A stretch of DNA of 64,000 bases from Rickettsia tamurae (GCF_000751075.1 NZ_CCMG01000008.1:124001-188000), one strand, 5' to 3'; positions 26,608-36,773 are shown, counted from the first letter of the stretch. Numbers and translations: made by a program. Notes: generated from the sequence alone by a model not told the origin.

Positions 26608-27429
26608 ATGCCGGAACTTCCTGAAGTAGAAACTCTTAAAAACTCCCTAAAAGATAAGCTAATCGGGCTTATTATAGAAAATGTAGAGTTAAAAAGAGAT
26701 AATTTACGTTATAAGCTATCCTCGCTTTTAGCTACAGAAATCTCAAATACTAATATACTGGATGTTAGGCGTCGTGCAAAATATTTAATTATAGATTTTA
26801 ATAATGATTATTCTTTAATAGTTCATCTAGGCATGAGCGGCAGATTTACTCTGCAATCTGCTAATTATAAAACTCAAAAACACGATCATGTGATTTTTGA
26901 TTTAAATAACTGTGAAAAGCTAATTTTTAATGATACTAGACGATTCGGAATGGTTTATAGCTTTAAAACTAATTTCTTGGAAAAAGAATTTTTTAATGAT
27001 TTAGGAATAGAACCGCTTTCTGATTCATTGACGCTAGAATATTTAAAAAACAAGCTAAAGATTAGAAAAATACCGATAAAAAACTTGATTATGGATAATA
27101 AAATTATAGTTGGAGTCGGTAATATTTATGCTTCTGAAAGTCTTCATTTAGCTAGAATTCATCCGGATAAATTAGGTAACGATTTAAATGACGATGAAAT
27201 AGAAAGTTTAATTAAATCGATTAGAGAAGTATTAACTAAAGCTATAACTGCCGGCGGTACTACTCTTAAAGATTTTGTAAACGGCGATAACAAACCTGGC
27301 TATTTTACCCAGCAACTTACGGTTTACGGTAGAGAGGGACAAAATTGTTTAAGCTGCTCTAGCACTATTATCAAGACAAAACATTCAGGCAGGAGTACTT
27401 TTTATTGTAAAACTTGTCAATATAGTTAA
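26608..27429 (+). CDS. mutM: Formamidopyrimidine-DNA glycosylase
   Basis: A bifunctional DNA glycosylase/AP lyase removing 8-oxoguanine and formamidopyrimidines. Catalytic N-terminus 'PELPEVETL' (Pro1 after Met removal, Glu2), a conserved lysine in 'RRRAKYLII', the H2TH region '[15 protein letters not shown]', and the zinc finger 'CLSCSSTI...YCKTCQ' with all four cysteines. 273 aa is standard. Confidence 0.97.
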   Translation: MPELPEVETLKNSLKDKLIGLIIENVELKRDNLRYKLSSLLATEISNTNILDVRRRAKYLIIDFNNDYSLIVHLGMSGRFTLQSANYKTQKHDHVIFDLNNCEKLIFNDTRRFGMVYSFKTNFLEKEFFNDLGIEPLSDSLTLEYLKNKLKIRKIPIKNLIMDNKIIVGVGNIYASESLHLARIHPDKLGNDLNDDEIESLIKSIREVLTKAITAGGTTLKDFVNGDNKPGYFTQQLTVYGREGQNCLSCSSTIIKTKHSGRSTFYCKTCQYS

Positions 27430-27434
27430 TTCAC

Positions 27435-27463
27435 TTGACATATTTTTTAAAACTATTTATAAA
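27435..27463 (+). promoter_or_regulatory. Sigma-70-type promoter of manC
   Basis: Consensus TTGACA (27435-27440), 17 bases, then TATAAA (27458-27463). It lies just after the mutM stop and immediately before the RPE that precedes the broken manC. Confidence 0.7.
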
Positions 27464-27471
27464 GCTCTCTA

Positions 27472-28816
27472 TTGCTTATTCAATTAATAGTTGAAGGAGA
27501 CTCCTTGCATAACCTATCTTATAAAGAGGAATTTGAAGGAGACACGAAACGCAGCACCGCAGCGTACAAAAAGGTACGAGAGGATGCGAGTATCGGATCG
27601 ACGTACAAATTACCTTTAGAAAGAGGTTATGCAAGAGGTCTAATAAAGCCGGTGATTATGGCAGGAGGCAACGGTAAAAGACTATAGGCCTTTGTCATCT
27701 AAGGATAAACCGAAACAATTTAAAAAAATATTGAGTGATCTAACTTTACTTCAGCAAACATTAAACCGAAATAAATTTTTAGGGCAACCTACTGTTATTA
27801 CTTCCAAAAAATATGAATCAATCACTAAAGAACAAGCAGCAGAAATAGATGTAGACATAGAATTAATTACCGAGCCTTTACAAAAAAATACTGCCGTTTG
27901 TGCCATTATTACGGGATTATCGGCTAAAGCACAAGGATTTGATATTGTAGTGTTACTACCTTCAGACCATCATATAGCGGATAATATAAATTACCTTAAT
28001 ACTATAAATAAGGCTTTACATTATGTTAATGAATTCGGTATTTGCACTATAGGTATTCCTATAAATGTTATAAGTGCCGAGTATGGCTATATAAACACAG
28101 GATTATCAATTGCAGAAAATGTTTATCTAGTTGATCATTTCATTGAAAAACCTATATTAGAGCAAGCAAAAAAACATTTTCAAAGTAATGAATATTTTTG
28201 GAATTCAGGAATTTTTGTATACGATATTAACTTCTTCTTAAACTTAGCAATGAACCTTCAACCTGATTTATTTTGTATTGCAGAAAAAGCATTTAATACT
28301 GCTGTAAAAAATGAGAATAGTTTGGCAATAGATGATGAGGCTTATAATGAAATCGAAGCAATTTCTATAGACAATGCCATAATGGAATATATTTCGGGAG
28401 TGGTTATGATAAAAGCCGATTTTGCTTGGAACGATCTTGGTACTTGGCATTCCTTATTACAGGTAAAACACCGGAATATAAACGATAATTATTGCGAGGG
28501 AAACGTAGTAACAAGTAATACCACAAACTCTTTCATTAGTTCTAATAATAAATTAACCACCGTAGTAGGTCTTGACAATGTCATAATTATCGATACTATG
28601 AACGGTCTTTTGGTTACCGATAAATCAAAAATAAATGATCTAGAGAAAGCTAAAATCCTATTTACCGCTCTTTTTAACGAAAAATCTGATTCATCACCGA
28701 ATTATGAAATATATGAAAAAGCTTTTCTAAATAATATTTTATCTTCTGAAGAAATAAAATTAGAAATTATGAAAGGAAATAACGAAGCTTGTTATATTCT
28801 TGCTAAAACTTACTAA
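27472..28816 (+). pseudogene. manC: Mannose-1-phosphate guanylyltransferase, frameshifted
   Basis: GDP-mannose pyrophosphorylase converts Man-1-P and GTP to GDP-mannose. Frame 1 (27472-27687) gives an RPE-derived leader followed by the conserved 'KPVIMAGGNGKRL', then TAG. Frame 2 (from 27692) continues 'SSKDKPKQFKKILSD...' through 'LPSDHHIAD', 'FIEKP' and 'WNSGIFVY'. The break lies in the catalytic G-G-x-G-x-R-L-W-P loop: the expected 'ctatggcct' reads 'ctataggcct', a one-base insertion. Without it the product would be a single-domain enzyme; the cupin isomerase half is absent. It is an inactivating change unless frameshifting occurs. Confidence 0.88.
27495..27643. repeat. RPE in manC leader (agacctctt family)
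   Basis: It is translated as '...YKEEFEGDTKRSTAAY...' and '...STYKLPLERGYARGL', a known style of RPE peptide. Ends: 'ttgcataacct' and 'ggttatgcaa', inverted. The copy at 55172-55320 is nearly the same. Confidence 0.8.
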
Positions 28817-29089
28817 ATAATTAATCGTAATCCCCAAGATGAATATAACTCTATGTTATTAACATTGATTGGAAGTAAATTAGGAAATACAGAATGTACA
28901 CAGCTTGTTTATTCATATCCTACAAAATATACAAGCTTTGAATCTACTGTTAACAATTTTATTCAAAACTATATAGGACAGCTTAATATCACTTTTGATG
29001 ATGCTATATTATCAGCTGCTTACTCCGATACTTTAAATACTTCAATGTTAGGAGACCCAAATTATAATAATATGTATAACCCTGGTTGA
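28817..29089 (+). pseudogene. Downstream frame continuing after manC stop
   Basis: The manC frame stays open after its TAA at 28814-28816 through 'INRNPQDEYNSMLLTLIGSK...' to TGA at 29087-29089, with an internal ATG at 28853. The 78-residue part is hydrophilic with no recognised family. It could be a small gene from ATG 28853, or the tail of a longer manC product cut off by the TAA. Confidence 0.3.
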
Positions 29090-29130
29090 ACACATATTAT
29101 TACATAATTTACTGCTAATATTCAAGGCTA

Positions 29131-29185
29131 TTGACATAGTATTATTGCTTATATATCCTATTTTGATGAGGCTTAAACCTCATCA
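29131..29185 (+). promoter_or_regulatory. Promoter and perfect inverted repeat of small membrane-protein gene (copy 3)
   Basis: TTGACA (29131-29136) with TATCCT 17 bases downstream (29154-29159). Then TGATGAGG - cttaaa - CCTCATCA (29164-29185), a perfect 8-bp inverted repeat with a 6-base centre. The centre TTAAA and the flank 'ATCATTAA' match copies 1 and 2, where the arms are shorter. Compensatory change in the arms (GAGG/CCTC) argues that the symmetry itself is selected. Confidence 0.65.
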
Positions 29186-29276
29186 TTAAAATATAGCTAA
29201 TCTTATAAACTTCAAAAATCTGTAAGTTATAGGAACAACTTAGTAATAAAGAGGTTCACTTTAGTTGAGTTACAAC

Positions 29277-29513
29277 ATGGAAAATACTACAGAAGAAGAA
29301 ATAATAATATCTGAATTCAAAAATGATGAAGAAGAGAAAAGATTAAAAGCAGAAGATTCACGGAAACAACTTAAAGCAATACTAATAACATTTGGTATTA
29401 TTTTGACCGGTTTTTTAACTTTTACTTATTTCTTTTTTAATTACATAGAAGAAAAAGCGGAAGAATACAAACAACAGCAACAACAAGAAATTCAAAAAAC
29501 TAATAAGAGTTGA
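29277..29513 (+). CDS. Small single-TM protein, paralog 3 of 3
   Basis: 78 residues from ATG 29277 (an upstream TTG at 29265 is not supported by the paralogs, which start at the equivalent of this ATG). 'NDEEEKRLKAEDSRKQLKA', hydrophobic segment ending 'TGFLTFTYFFFNY', and a Gln/Glu-rich tail 'EEKAEEYKQQQQQEIQK'. More diverged than the other two but keeps layout, length and the 'FLTF-x-YFFFNY' motif. Function unknown. Confidence 0.75.
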   Translation: MENTTEEEIIISEFKNDEEEKRLKAEDSRKQLKAILITFGIILTGFLTFTYFFFNYIEEKAEEYKQQQQQEIQKTNKS

Positions 29514-29569
29514 ATATTAGATTACCACACTTCTCCTTTAATTATGGTCTTGTTGTATAACTGCTATGT

Positions 29570-29727
29570 CATTCCAGCAAGGCATTGTTGTGTGAATACC
29601 ACCCCGTCATTCGAGTGACTGCAAGGAGCGTGGCAATCCAGAAAAAATAATAAAAAAATTCTGTAAATCAGAATTTTTTACTGGATTGCTTCGTCAATTA
29701 TTTCATAATTTCCTCGCAATGACGAAA
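29570..29727. repeat. RPE-type repeats truncating phaZ
   Basis: 'tgtcattccagcaaggca', 'ccgtcattcgagtgactgca' and 'attgcttcgtcaattatttc...cctcgcaatgacg' lie together with a 'aaattctgtaaatcagaattt' palindrome. The last part forms the final codons of the broken depolymerase gene on the minus strand. Confidence 0.7.
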
Positions 29728-30850
29728 AAAGGTATATTTGAACAAAGTTTTAAAGCAGCTTTTGTTTGCCCTACCGCTGCAATATCATCTAATTCCCCTT
29801 CAATACCGAGTAAAGCACATTTAGTAATATGTTTTAAATTGATCGGACGCTTCTCAGAAACTAATTTGCCTCTTGCTAGCGAAAATTGTTGGAATACTTT
29901 ATCTATAGTTTGTAAGTAAAACTCTGCCGGCATATCCATACCTGCTAAATACTCATCATAAAATTTAATAGTATGATCGGCTTTTTTATAATCAGAATTT
30001 AATAAACTTTGCCATAATTCTAAATGTGAATCTATATGACGGAATAAGTTTAAACTCATAAAGCCAGCAAGTTGGAGGAGTCCAGGATATACTTTTCTTC
30101 CATGTCCGGGATAGTTTGGCGGCACCTGCATTGTAACCATTTTGCAGAACCATTCTAAACTTTTACTTTGAGCGAATTCATTAACTGCCGTGGGATTTTT
30201 TCTAGCATCTATAGGACCGCCCATCAAAATCATCGAACTCGGCACATTTGGACTATTACTCTCCGACATTAAGCTAATGGCGGCAAGCAGTGGAACAGTA
30301 GGTTGGCAAACTGCCATAGTGTGAACATTCGGTCCTATAAAATTGATAAACTCCATTACGTAATCAATATAATCATCCATATCAAAATGCCCTGCTTCAA
30401 GCGGCACATAACTGGCTTCCGTCCAATCTGTAATATAAATATCGGTATACGGTAATAATTTTTGTACGGTTGATCTAAGTAAAGTAGCGTAATGTCCCGC
30501 CATGGGTGCTACTATTAATAATTTAGTAATTCTTTTTTAAAACCTATTTTCTGAAAATGCCTTAGTTCACAAAAAGACTTTTTTAGTATAACTTTTTCAT
30601 TAATGTTATAGGTTTTATCATCAATAATTGTTTCAACAATATTAAATTCAGGTTTTTCATATTTTCTAGTCATGCGTTCACAAAGCGTTAAATAAGCATA
30701 CATAATTCTTGCAAAACCGTTATCTTCTAGAGACTCATGTTCATATGCTTCTTTTAGAATTTTTATACCTAAATGCATTGGAGCAATTTGTGCTCTAAGC
30801 CCCTCTAACATATAATATGTATAATTAGTACTTAAATCACAGTTAATCAT
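29703..30850 (-). pseudogene. phaZ: Intracellular PHB depolymerase, broken
   Basis: Reads as intracellular polyhydroxybutyrate depolymerase. The N-terminal frame (30850-30515) gives 'YYMLEGLRAQIAPMHLGIKI' and ends 'KKELLNY'; the second frame (from ~30525) continues 'APMAGHYATLLRSTVQKLLP', 'VCQPTVPLLAA' with the catalytic Cys, and 'MGGPIDARKNPTAVNEFAQS'. A one-base loss near 30520 breaks the frame. At the 3' end the protein runs into an RPE ('CSNIPFFVIARKL') and lacks the final ~80 residues. Two independent lesions mean it is dead. Confidence 0.88.
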
Positions 30851-30985
30851 AATTTATCCACAAATTTAAAAATAATTAATATATATCTAGTTTAGCATCA
30901 AAAATTTCATAGTAACATTAATTTTAGGATTCACGGCTTAAATTTTTATAAATGCGTGATAATAATAGTCTATATATAAATATGT

Positions 30986-31555
30986 TTATTTTTTCTTCTT
31001 GTTTTGCTTAGGAATCACATGTTTATCAATATTATACCATATACTCTCCACCACTTCTTTTGTTGGTTTTTTACAAAACATATCAACCTTATTTAGATAA
31101 TTCTCAAAATCCTTATTTTCTTCTGCCAACCTATTAGCCATATTCCAATCTATTTCAGATTTTTCTCTAGCAGGGATTAATATTTCACTATCTTCAGGAA
31201 ATTCCATATTTATTAAAATAAAACCTATCCCATGCCTAATACATAACATTTCGAATTCATGCCTAGTATTGGACCTAATTTCGTCTAGAATAGGTGCGAC
31301 TAAATAACCATAATGTGCCCATGATGAACTTGATAAAGCCTGAAAAAAAGACTCTCTTACATTACTACGGCTTATTTTCTTTTTTACTTCAAAGGACCAA
31401 AGCCTTGCTTGTTTTCCTCCATAATATTTAGCACAATCTTTAATTAGCGGACTCCATTTTTTATTAAGAACTTCCATGCCTACCCAATCAGGATGTAACC
31501 ATATATTACTTCCGGCTCCTTGTTTGTTTGAAGAAAAATTATGTTTAATTTGCAT
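30986..31555 (-). CDS. Nuclease-like protein (PD-(D/E)XK-type, HrgA/COG2958-like)
   Basis: 189 residues. The segment 'NIWLHPDWVGMEVL' (Asp), then 'ARLWSFEVKKKISRSNVRES' with an E-x-K, and 'SSWAHYGYLVAP' has the spacing of a PD-(D/E)XK core, as in restriction-like proteins of the HrgA/COG2958 type. The tail is lysine-rich. It starts one base after the stop of the HTH-type gene upstream (TAA-T-ATG), so the two are coupled or are halves of one ancestral protein. Role unknown; DNA cleavage is inference. Confidence 0.55.
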   Translation of the reverse strand: MQIKHNFSSNKQGAGSNIWLHPDWVGMEVLNKKWSPLIKDCAKYYGGKQARLWSFEVKKKISRSNVRESFFQALSSSSWAHYGYLVAPILDEIRSNTRHEFEMLCIRHGIGFILINMEFPEDSEILIPAREKSEIDWNMANRLAEENKDFENYLNKVDMFCKKPTKEVVESIWYNIDKHVIPKQNKKKK

Positions 31556-31556
31556 A

Positions 31557-31985
31557 TTATTTATAGATACCTAATTCATCAAGATATAATTCAAGTACTT
31601 CATATGCTTCTTCAGTTATATTATTTTCTTTGCTTACTTTATTTTTAAGGTTTGTTACTTGTTCTTTATTAATTTGATAATCAGGATTCTGACTATAGTA
31701 CAACCTTACTTGAGGTTCTGACTCTATTCTAATATTAGGCTTTGATTTCCACTCATTAAACCTACCTCTACTAATTTCACCTGCATAAGCCTTTATAACT
31801 TCCTTAATTTTTTCTTCTTGAGTTCTTGCTGCTATTATCCTCTTATTTCTACTTGCCGCCGCTTTACGTCTAGCTTCTTCAGGATAATTTTCTACAAGCC
31901 ATTCTGCTATTTTGTAGGGGGTAAATTTCTGATCTTCATGTTCTTTTAAAAAACCAATGATGGCATTTTTGCGATTAAATTCCAT
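31557..31985 (-). CDS. HTH-type partner of nuclease-like protein
   Basis: 142 residues. The N-terminus 'NAIIGFLKEHEDQKFTPYKI' followed by 'AEWLVENYPEEARRK' fits a winged-helix fold such as the one at the start of COG2958 proteins; 'EPQVRLYYS' is the expected wing. The C-terminal half is helical and charged. First gene of a two-gene operon with the nuclease-like ORF. In related proteins both regions are on one chain, so this could be a split gene. Confidence 0.5.
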   Translation of the reverse strand: MEFNRKNAIIGFLKEHEDQKFTPYKIAEWLVENYPEEARRKAAASRNKRIIAARTQEEKIKEVIKAYAGEISRGRFNEWKSKPNIRIESEPQVRLYYSQNPDYQINKEQVTNLKNKVSKENNITEEAYEVLELYLDELGIYK

Positions 31986-32069
31986 ATTAAATATACTAAT
32001 AATTGAAATACTATAAAATATACATGTTATTTTAAAAATTTTAACTTTAAATTATCAATCTTGATGATT

Positions 32070-32870
32070 TTATAAAGTATTATTTATATATTTTTCAAAT
32101 TTAGAAAATAATGTTTTGAAGTTATGAGTAGTAACATTTGCTACTTCTTTTGATGTGATATTTTTGAGTTCGGCAACTTTTTCAGCGACATACCTAACAA
32201 ATGCCGGTTCGTTTTGTTTGCCTCGCATAGGCGTAGGAGCTAAGTAAGGAGTGTCGGTTTCTATTAATAACCTATCAAGCGGTATATATTTAACTATTTC
32301 CTGCAAATCGGTTGCATTCTTGAAAGTTATAATACCGGACATTGAAATATATAAACCGATATCTAGCATTTTTGTTGCTAGATTTCTTGATGAGGTAAAA
32401 CAATGGATTAGCCCAGGAAATTTACTATTACGCATTTCCGAGGTTAAAATATCAATAGTATCTTCGTCTGCTTCTCTTGTATGAACAATAATAGGTAGGT
32501 TTGTGCTAGACGCCGCATGTATATGTGCTACAAACGAATCTTGCTGTAATTTTTTATCGTAAGGCTGCTGATAATAATCAAGCCCCGTTTCACCGATTCC
32601 GATAATTTTTGGATGCTGGGTTAGCATAATAATTGCCTCAGCGTCATTGCAATGACTAATAAAAGAATTCACTTCACACGGATGCACCCCAACACTCGCA
32701 AAAACATTTTCATATTTTTCAGCTATCTCTAAAATAATCGGTAAATCTTCAATTTTAGTGCAGATAGTTTGCATATACTGCACATTATTTTCTAATGCTC
32801 TTTGAATGACGGAGTCTAAATCCGTATCTTTGGTAAGTAAATTAAGGTGACAATGTGAATCTATTAACAT
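32070..32870 (-). CDS. tatD: TatD family metal-dependent deoxyribonuclease
   Basis: A 266-residue TIM-barrel hydrolase. Metal ligands: 'DSHCHLN' (res 4-10), 'GIGETGLDYY' (Glu), 'PIIVHTREAD' (His), 'LIHCFTSS' (His) and 'LIETDTPYLAP' (Asp). Third gene of the tmk-metG-tatD run, the usual bacterial order, separated from metG by 6 bases. Confidence 0.95.
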   Translation of the reverse strand: MLIDSHCHLNLLTKDTDLDSVIQRALENNVQYMQTICTKIEDLPIILEIAEKYENVFASVGVHPCEVNSFISHCNDAEAIIMLTQHPKIIGIGETGLDYYQQPYDKKLQQDSFVAHIHAASSTNLPIIVHTREADEDTIDILTSEMRNSKFPGLIHCFTSSRNLATKMLDIGLYISMSGIITFKNATDLQEIVKYIPLDRLLIETDTPYLAPTPMRGKQNEPAFVRYVAEKVAELKNITSKEVANVTTHNFKTLFSKFEKYINNTL

Positions 32871-32876
32871 GACACA

Positions 32877-34403
32877 CTATTCAAACTTTGGAAATATTAT
32901 GGTAGGTTCTAAAATATTGCTACCCGCCGTTAAAGCATAGTCACGTACTAAATGCTTAAATAGACGTTCTTCTTTATTTACCCCTAACTGATCAAGCATT
33001 TTATTTGCTGAACTTGGTATAAAAGGCAGAAGCATTATTGCAATATAACGTAAAACTTCTAGTAAAGTGTATAACACTTCTAGCATCTTATCAGGATCGG
33101 TTTTTTTCAAATTCCAAGGTGCTTCGCTATCAATATAGATATTTGCCTCTTCGGCCAAATTAATAATATTTTCAAGAATTTTATTAATCTCTGTTTTATC
33201 CATCAATAAAATATTCTGCTTGGCAAATTTACTTGCGTTTTTTAAAATCGGTAGTTCATATATTTTATCTATGACATCCTGCGTAAGTAGCGGTACTTTG
33301 CCGTCATTATTCTTATAAACAAAAGCTGTAGTACGCTGTAATAAATTACCTATCTTGTTTGATAGATCGCTATTAATCCGAGTAATTAAATTACTACGAG
33401 CAAAATTACCGTCCGCACCAAAAGTTACTTCACGCATCAGAAAATACCTAACTTGATCAACGCCAAATTCATCAATTAACTTAATCGGATCAATGGTATT
33501 ACCAAGAGATTTAGAGATTTTCTGCCCCTCATTCGTCCACCAACCATGAGCCATAATTGTCTTCGGCAGCGGAATTTCTGCAGCCATTAAGAAAGCAGGC
33601 CAATAAACGGCATGAAAACATAAGATATCTTTACCGACTACATGTAAATTAGCAGGCCAAAATTTACCGTAATTACTTTGTTCATTAGGATAATCAAGGG
33701 CCGAAATATAATTAGCCAGTGCATCAAGCCAAACATAAATTACATGTTTTTCATTATTTGGGACTTTGATACCCCAATTGAAAGTAGTACGTGATACGGA
33801 TAAATCTTTTAGACCTGATTTAACAAAGCTAACTACTTCGTTACGCCTTGATATAGGTCTGATAAAATCAGGGTTTGCTTCATAAAACTCAAGCAATTTA
33901 TCTTGCCATTTTGAAAGATTAAAGAAATAGCTAGGCTCTTTAACCCATTCAACTGGAGCACCCGTCGGTGCAAGCTTACCTTCAGTTAGCTCTGATTCAC
34001 CATAAAAAGCCTCATCTCGCACTGCATACCATCCTTCATAAAAACCTTCATAAATAGTGCCGTTATCTAGTAATTTCTGCCAAAAAACAGCTACAGCTTC
34101 TTTATGCCTGTTTTCCGTTGTTCTGATAAAATCATCATTGGAAATATGCATAGCAGTCATCAGATGACGAAAACTCTCGGATGTCTGATCGGTAAATTTT
34201 TGTGGGTCAATATTTTTATTAATAGCTGCTTTTTCTACTTTCTGCCCATGTTCGTCAGTACCTGTTAAAAACATTACATCGAAACTGCGAAGTCGCATGA
34301 AACGAGCGATTACGTCACTTGCAACACTAGTATAAGCATGACCGATATGGGGAACATCGTTAACGTAATATATAGGGGTAGTAATGTAGTAAGTATTGTT
34401 CAT
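32877..34403 (-). CDS. metG: Methionyl-tRNA synthetase
   Basis: A 508-residue class I synthetase. HIGH motif '[14 protein letters not shown]' near the N-terminus, the conserved '[13 protein letters not shown]' and the KMSKS equivalent '[14 protein letters not shown]'. There is no C-terminal tRNA-binding EMAP domain, and no zinc-knuckle cysteines in the connective peptide, consistent with the short alphaproteobacterial type. It overlaps tmk by 4 bases. Confidence 0.97.
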   Translation of the reverse strand: MNNTYYITTPIYYVNDVPHIGHAYTSVASDVIARFMRLRSFDVMFLTGTDEHGQKVEKAAINKNIDPQKFTDQTSESFRHLMTAMHISNDDFIRTTENRHKEAVAVFWQKLLDNGTIYEGFYEGWYAVRDEAFYGESELTEGKLAPTGAPVEWVKEPSYFFNLSKWQDKLLEFYEANPDFIRPISRRNEVVSFVKSGLKDLSVSRTTFNWGIKVPNNEKHVIYVWLDALANYISALDYPNEQSNYGKFWPANLHVVGKDILCFHAVYWPAFLMAAEIPLPKTIMAHGWWTNEGQKISKSLGNTIDPIKLIDEFGVDQVRYFLMREVTFGADGNFARSNLITRINSDLSNKIGNLLQRTTAFVYKNNDGKVPLLTQDVIDKIYELPILKNASKFAKQNILLMDKTEINKILENIINLAEEANIYIDSEAPWNLKKTDPDKMLEVLYTLLEVLRYIAIMLLPFIPSSANKMLDQLGVNKEERLFKHLVRDYALTAGSNILEPTIIFPKFE

Positions 34404-35011
34404 AAATGCTTTTTTATTAACTCATGTACTTCAAGTGGACTTAAATCTGAAGCTTTAATTGTCTTTATTCTTTCAGGAAATCTATTACTTAATTCTTTAA
34501 AGCAATCATAGATTTTTTTATAAAAATCTATACCTCTTATGTCAAATTTATTGCTCATATTTCGTGAATTGACTCTCTTAATAGCAGTATCCGGCTCTAC
34601 ATCAATAAAAAACGTAATATCCGGCATAAGAGAAGGCATTAAAGTTTTGTACAAATTATAAACTAAATCTATGCCGTTTTCTAGCTCTAATCCTTGATAA
34701 CATGCAGTTGAGTCAATAAATCTATCACATATTACGATATGTCTCTCTTGTAGAGCCGGTATAATTTTCCGTGCCATATGATCATAACGTGCTGCCATAG
34801 CTTGTAATAGCTCGGACATGGGTAGTAATTCTTCATGTACTAGAATTTCACGCATTTTTTCGGCAACTAAGGTACCGCCGACTTCACGAGTTAAAATAAC
34901 GGGAGTATTTTGAGATTTTAAATATTCATAGAGCATTTGAGATTGGGTAGATTTGCCGATTCCCTCCCCTCCCTCAAATGTAATAAACTTTCCTTGTTTT
35001 AAATTATTCAT
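34400..35011 (-). CDS. tmk: Thymidylate kinase
   Basis: A 203-residue P-loop kinase making dTDP. Walker A '[13 protein letters not shown]' (res 14-26), the DR(F) block '[15 protein letters not shown]', and the lid region. It is the first gene of the operon with metG and tatD. Rickettsia cannot import all nucleotides, so the gene is expected to be essential. Confidence 0.97.
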   Translation of the reverse strand: MNNLKQGKFITFEGGEGIGKSTQSQMLYEYLKSQNTPVILTREVGGTLVAEKMREILVHEELLPMSELLQAMAARYDHMARKIIPALQERHIVICDRFIDSTACYQGLELENGIDLVYNLYKTLMPSLMPDITFFIDVEPDTAIKRVNSRNMSNKFDIRGIDFYKKIYDCFKELSNRFPERIKTIKASDLSPLEVHELIKKHL

Positions 35012-35112
35012 TAATTACAATTACTTTAAGCTATAACTTTACAATCATATCTCTTAAAAAAATATTTACAAGGAAGATTACATACTTATATACTGCTACA
35101 AATGCTACAAAA

Positions 35113-35250
35113 TGAAGAGCAGTTATACGAAGATCAACTTGGAAAAGAGCAAGGAGTCTGTAAGCCGAGGAACGGAACGTATATTAATACGTGAGTATCC
35201 GAGGACTTACAAAGATGACGCAGCCAATTTTTCAAGTTCATCGAGTATAA
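35113..35250. repeat. Repeat family with 'gaaaagagcaaggagtct' core, copy 2
   Basis: 'cttggaaaagagcaaggagtc', 'cgtatattaatacgtgagta' and 'gatgacgcagccaatttttc'. Same family as 13870-13997 and 53840-53962. It lies between tmk and the MFS gene (divergent). Confidence 0.7.
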
Positions 35251-35278
35251 TCCATTATAAATTTTAAATTATTAATAG

Positions 35279-36613
35279 ATGAACAATTCGTTAAGCAAAA
35301 GGGATTTTTCGATCCTAATCGGTAATGCAATGGATCATTTTGATACCGCACTTTATGGGTTTCTAGCCCCTCTACTTGTAGGTATTTTTTTTCCGAATCA
35401 TGATAAAGTCGTTGCTTTAATACTTACCTATAGTGTTCTTGCTACGTCTTTATTTACTCGCCCAATCGGTTCTTATTTTTTCGGTGTTATCGCTAAAAAA
35501 TACGGCGGTGTTTTTGCTTTATCTCATTCTTTAATCGGCGTTGCTTTAACAACTAGCCTAATCGGTTTAATACCTTCACATGCTCAAATAGGATGGCTTG
35601 CACCGCTATTATTAGTTTTGCTTAGAACGTTGCAAGGAGTATATTCCGAGGGTGAATGTGCCATTGCTAAATTATTTATTTTAGAGAATAAAGAAGAAAA
35701 AAAAGCGTTTAAAGCTTCTTACATTTATCAAACATCTACTATGCTTGGTATTATTCTTGCTTCATTTATCAGCACTATAGTTTTAAATATAGAGTATAAT
35801 GAATATTGGCGTTTATGCTTCATATTTGGCGGGTTTACGGCTCTTATAGGTTATTTTTTAAGGAAGAGCGAGGACATTGTAGTAAAGCCCTCATTGTCAT
35901 TCCGCGGCTTGACCTCGGGATCCAATAAAAAATATAAAATTACTTTACGTAATTTTTGGATACCGTGGTCGAGCCACGGTATGACACAGTCCTCTCCTCG
36001 CAATGACTTAGTATCATCACTATTACAAGACTTAACTACAATTTGGAACAGTAAACTAAGTATCTTACGCATTAGTTTTGCCATAGGTTTCTCATATATG
36101 ACTTATATAGTGCCTTTCGTCTTTATTAATAGTTTTATTCCGCTTATCACTGATATATCACTGAAAATAATGATGAAATTTAATATCGAGTTTCTGATTT
36201 TTGATATGATTATGATTCCGATAATAGGGCATCTAACAAAAAAGCTACATTACCTTAAAATACTAAACGGTACTCTTATTTTAATGAGTTTAAGCATAAT
36301 TCCTTTATGGCTATTCTTGAATAATTCATCTATATGGTATGTTAATTTTGTACGTATTTGGATTATAATACTCGGTGTCGGGTTCTTGGCACCTTTGAAC
36401 TGCTGGCTAAATGATTTATTTAAAACTGCCGATAAATATATGTTAGTAGGTATCGGCAGTAGTATAGGTGCTTCATTAATCGGACGCCTTACTCCGTCAA
36501 TCTGTCTAATGCTATGGCATGTAACCGGCAGCTCTTTATCAATTGCGATTTATATAGCGGTAATATCGATTGTAACCTTGTGGGCTGTTAGCAGTTTTGC
36601 CTGTATGGATTGA
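35279..36613 (+). CDS. MFS transporter (ProP-like) with RPE insertion
   Basis: 444 residues, about 12 TM segments, metabolite:H+ symporter type: 'LIGNAMDHFDTALYGFLAP', 'LFTRPIGSYFFGVIAKKYGG' and 'LLRTLQGVYSEGECAIAKLF'. About 38 residues (205-243, 'SLSFRGLTSGSNKKYK...RNDL') are translated RPE, placed in the large central cytoplasmic loop where an insertion can be tolerated. The frame is otherwise intact. Substrate unknown. Confidence 0.85.
   Translation: MNNSLSKRDFSILIGNAMDHFDTALYGFLAPLLVGIFFPNHDKVVALILTYSVLATSLFTRPIGSYFFGVIAKKYGGVFALSHSLIGVALTTSLIGLIPSHAQIGWLAPLLLVLLRTLQGVYSEGECAIAKLFILENKEEKKAFKASYIYQTSTMLGIILASFISTIVLNIEYNEYWRLCFIFGGFTALIGYFLRKSEDIVVKPSLSFRGLTSGSNKKYKITLRNFWIPWSSHGMTQSSPRNDLVSSLLQDLTTIWNSKLSILRISFAIGFSYMTYIVPFVFINSFIPLITDISLKIMMKFNIEFLIFDMIMIPIIGHLTKKLHYLKILNGTLILMSLSIIPLWLFLNNSSIWYVNFVRIWIIILGVGFLAPLNCWLNDLFKTADKYMLVGIGSSIGASLIGRLTPSICLMLWHVTGSSLSIAIYIAVISIVTLWAVSSFACMD
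35892..36006. repeat. In-frame RPE inside MFS transporter
   Basis: 'tgtcattccgcggcttgacc' pairs with 'ggtcgagccacggtatgaca'. It is translated through without a stop, between TM6 and TM7 of the transporter. Confidence 0.75.
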
Positions 36614-36614
36614 T

Positions 36615-36764
36615 GTCATTCCCGCGTAGCATTGGCTTTGTTGTATAGCTCGGTTTTTTTGTTGTCATCCCGTGATTTATTCACGGGATCCAGGAAAAAT
36701 AGACAATTAATGTATATTATAAGTTGTTTTTCTGGATACCGTGGTCAAGCCACGGTATGACAAT
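36615..36764. repeat. RPE-type palindrome
   Basis: 'tgtcatcccgtgatttattc' and 'gtggtcaagccacggtatga' arms with AT-rich centre, preceded by a partial 'tgtcattcccgcgtag'. It lies between the convergent MFS gene and ubiA. Confidence 0.75.
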
Positions 36765-36773
36765 AATTCATTT

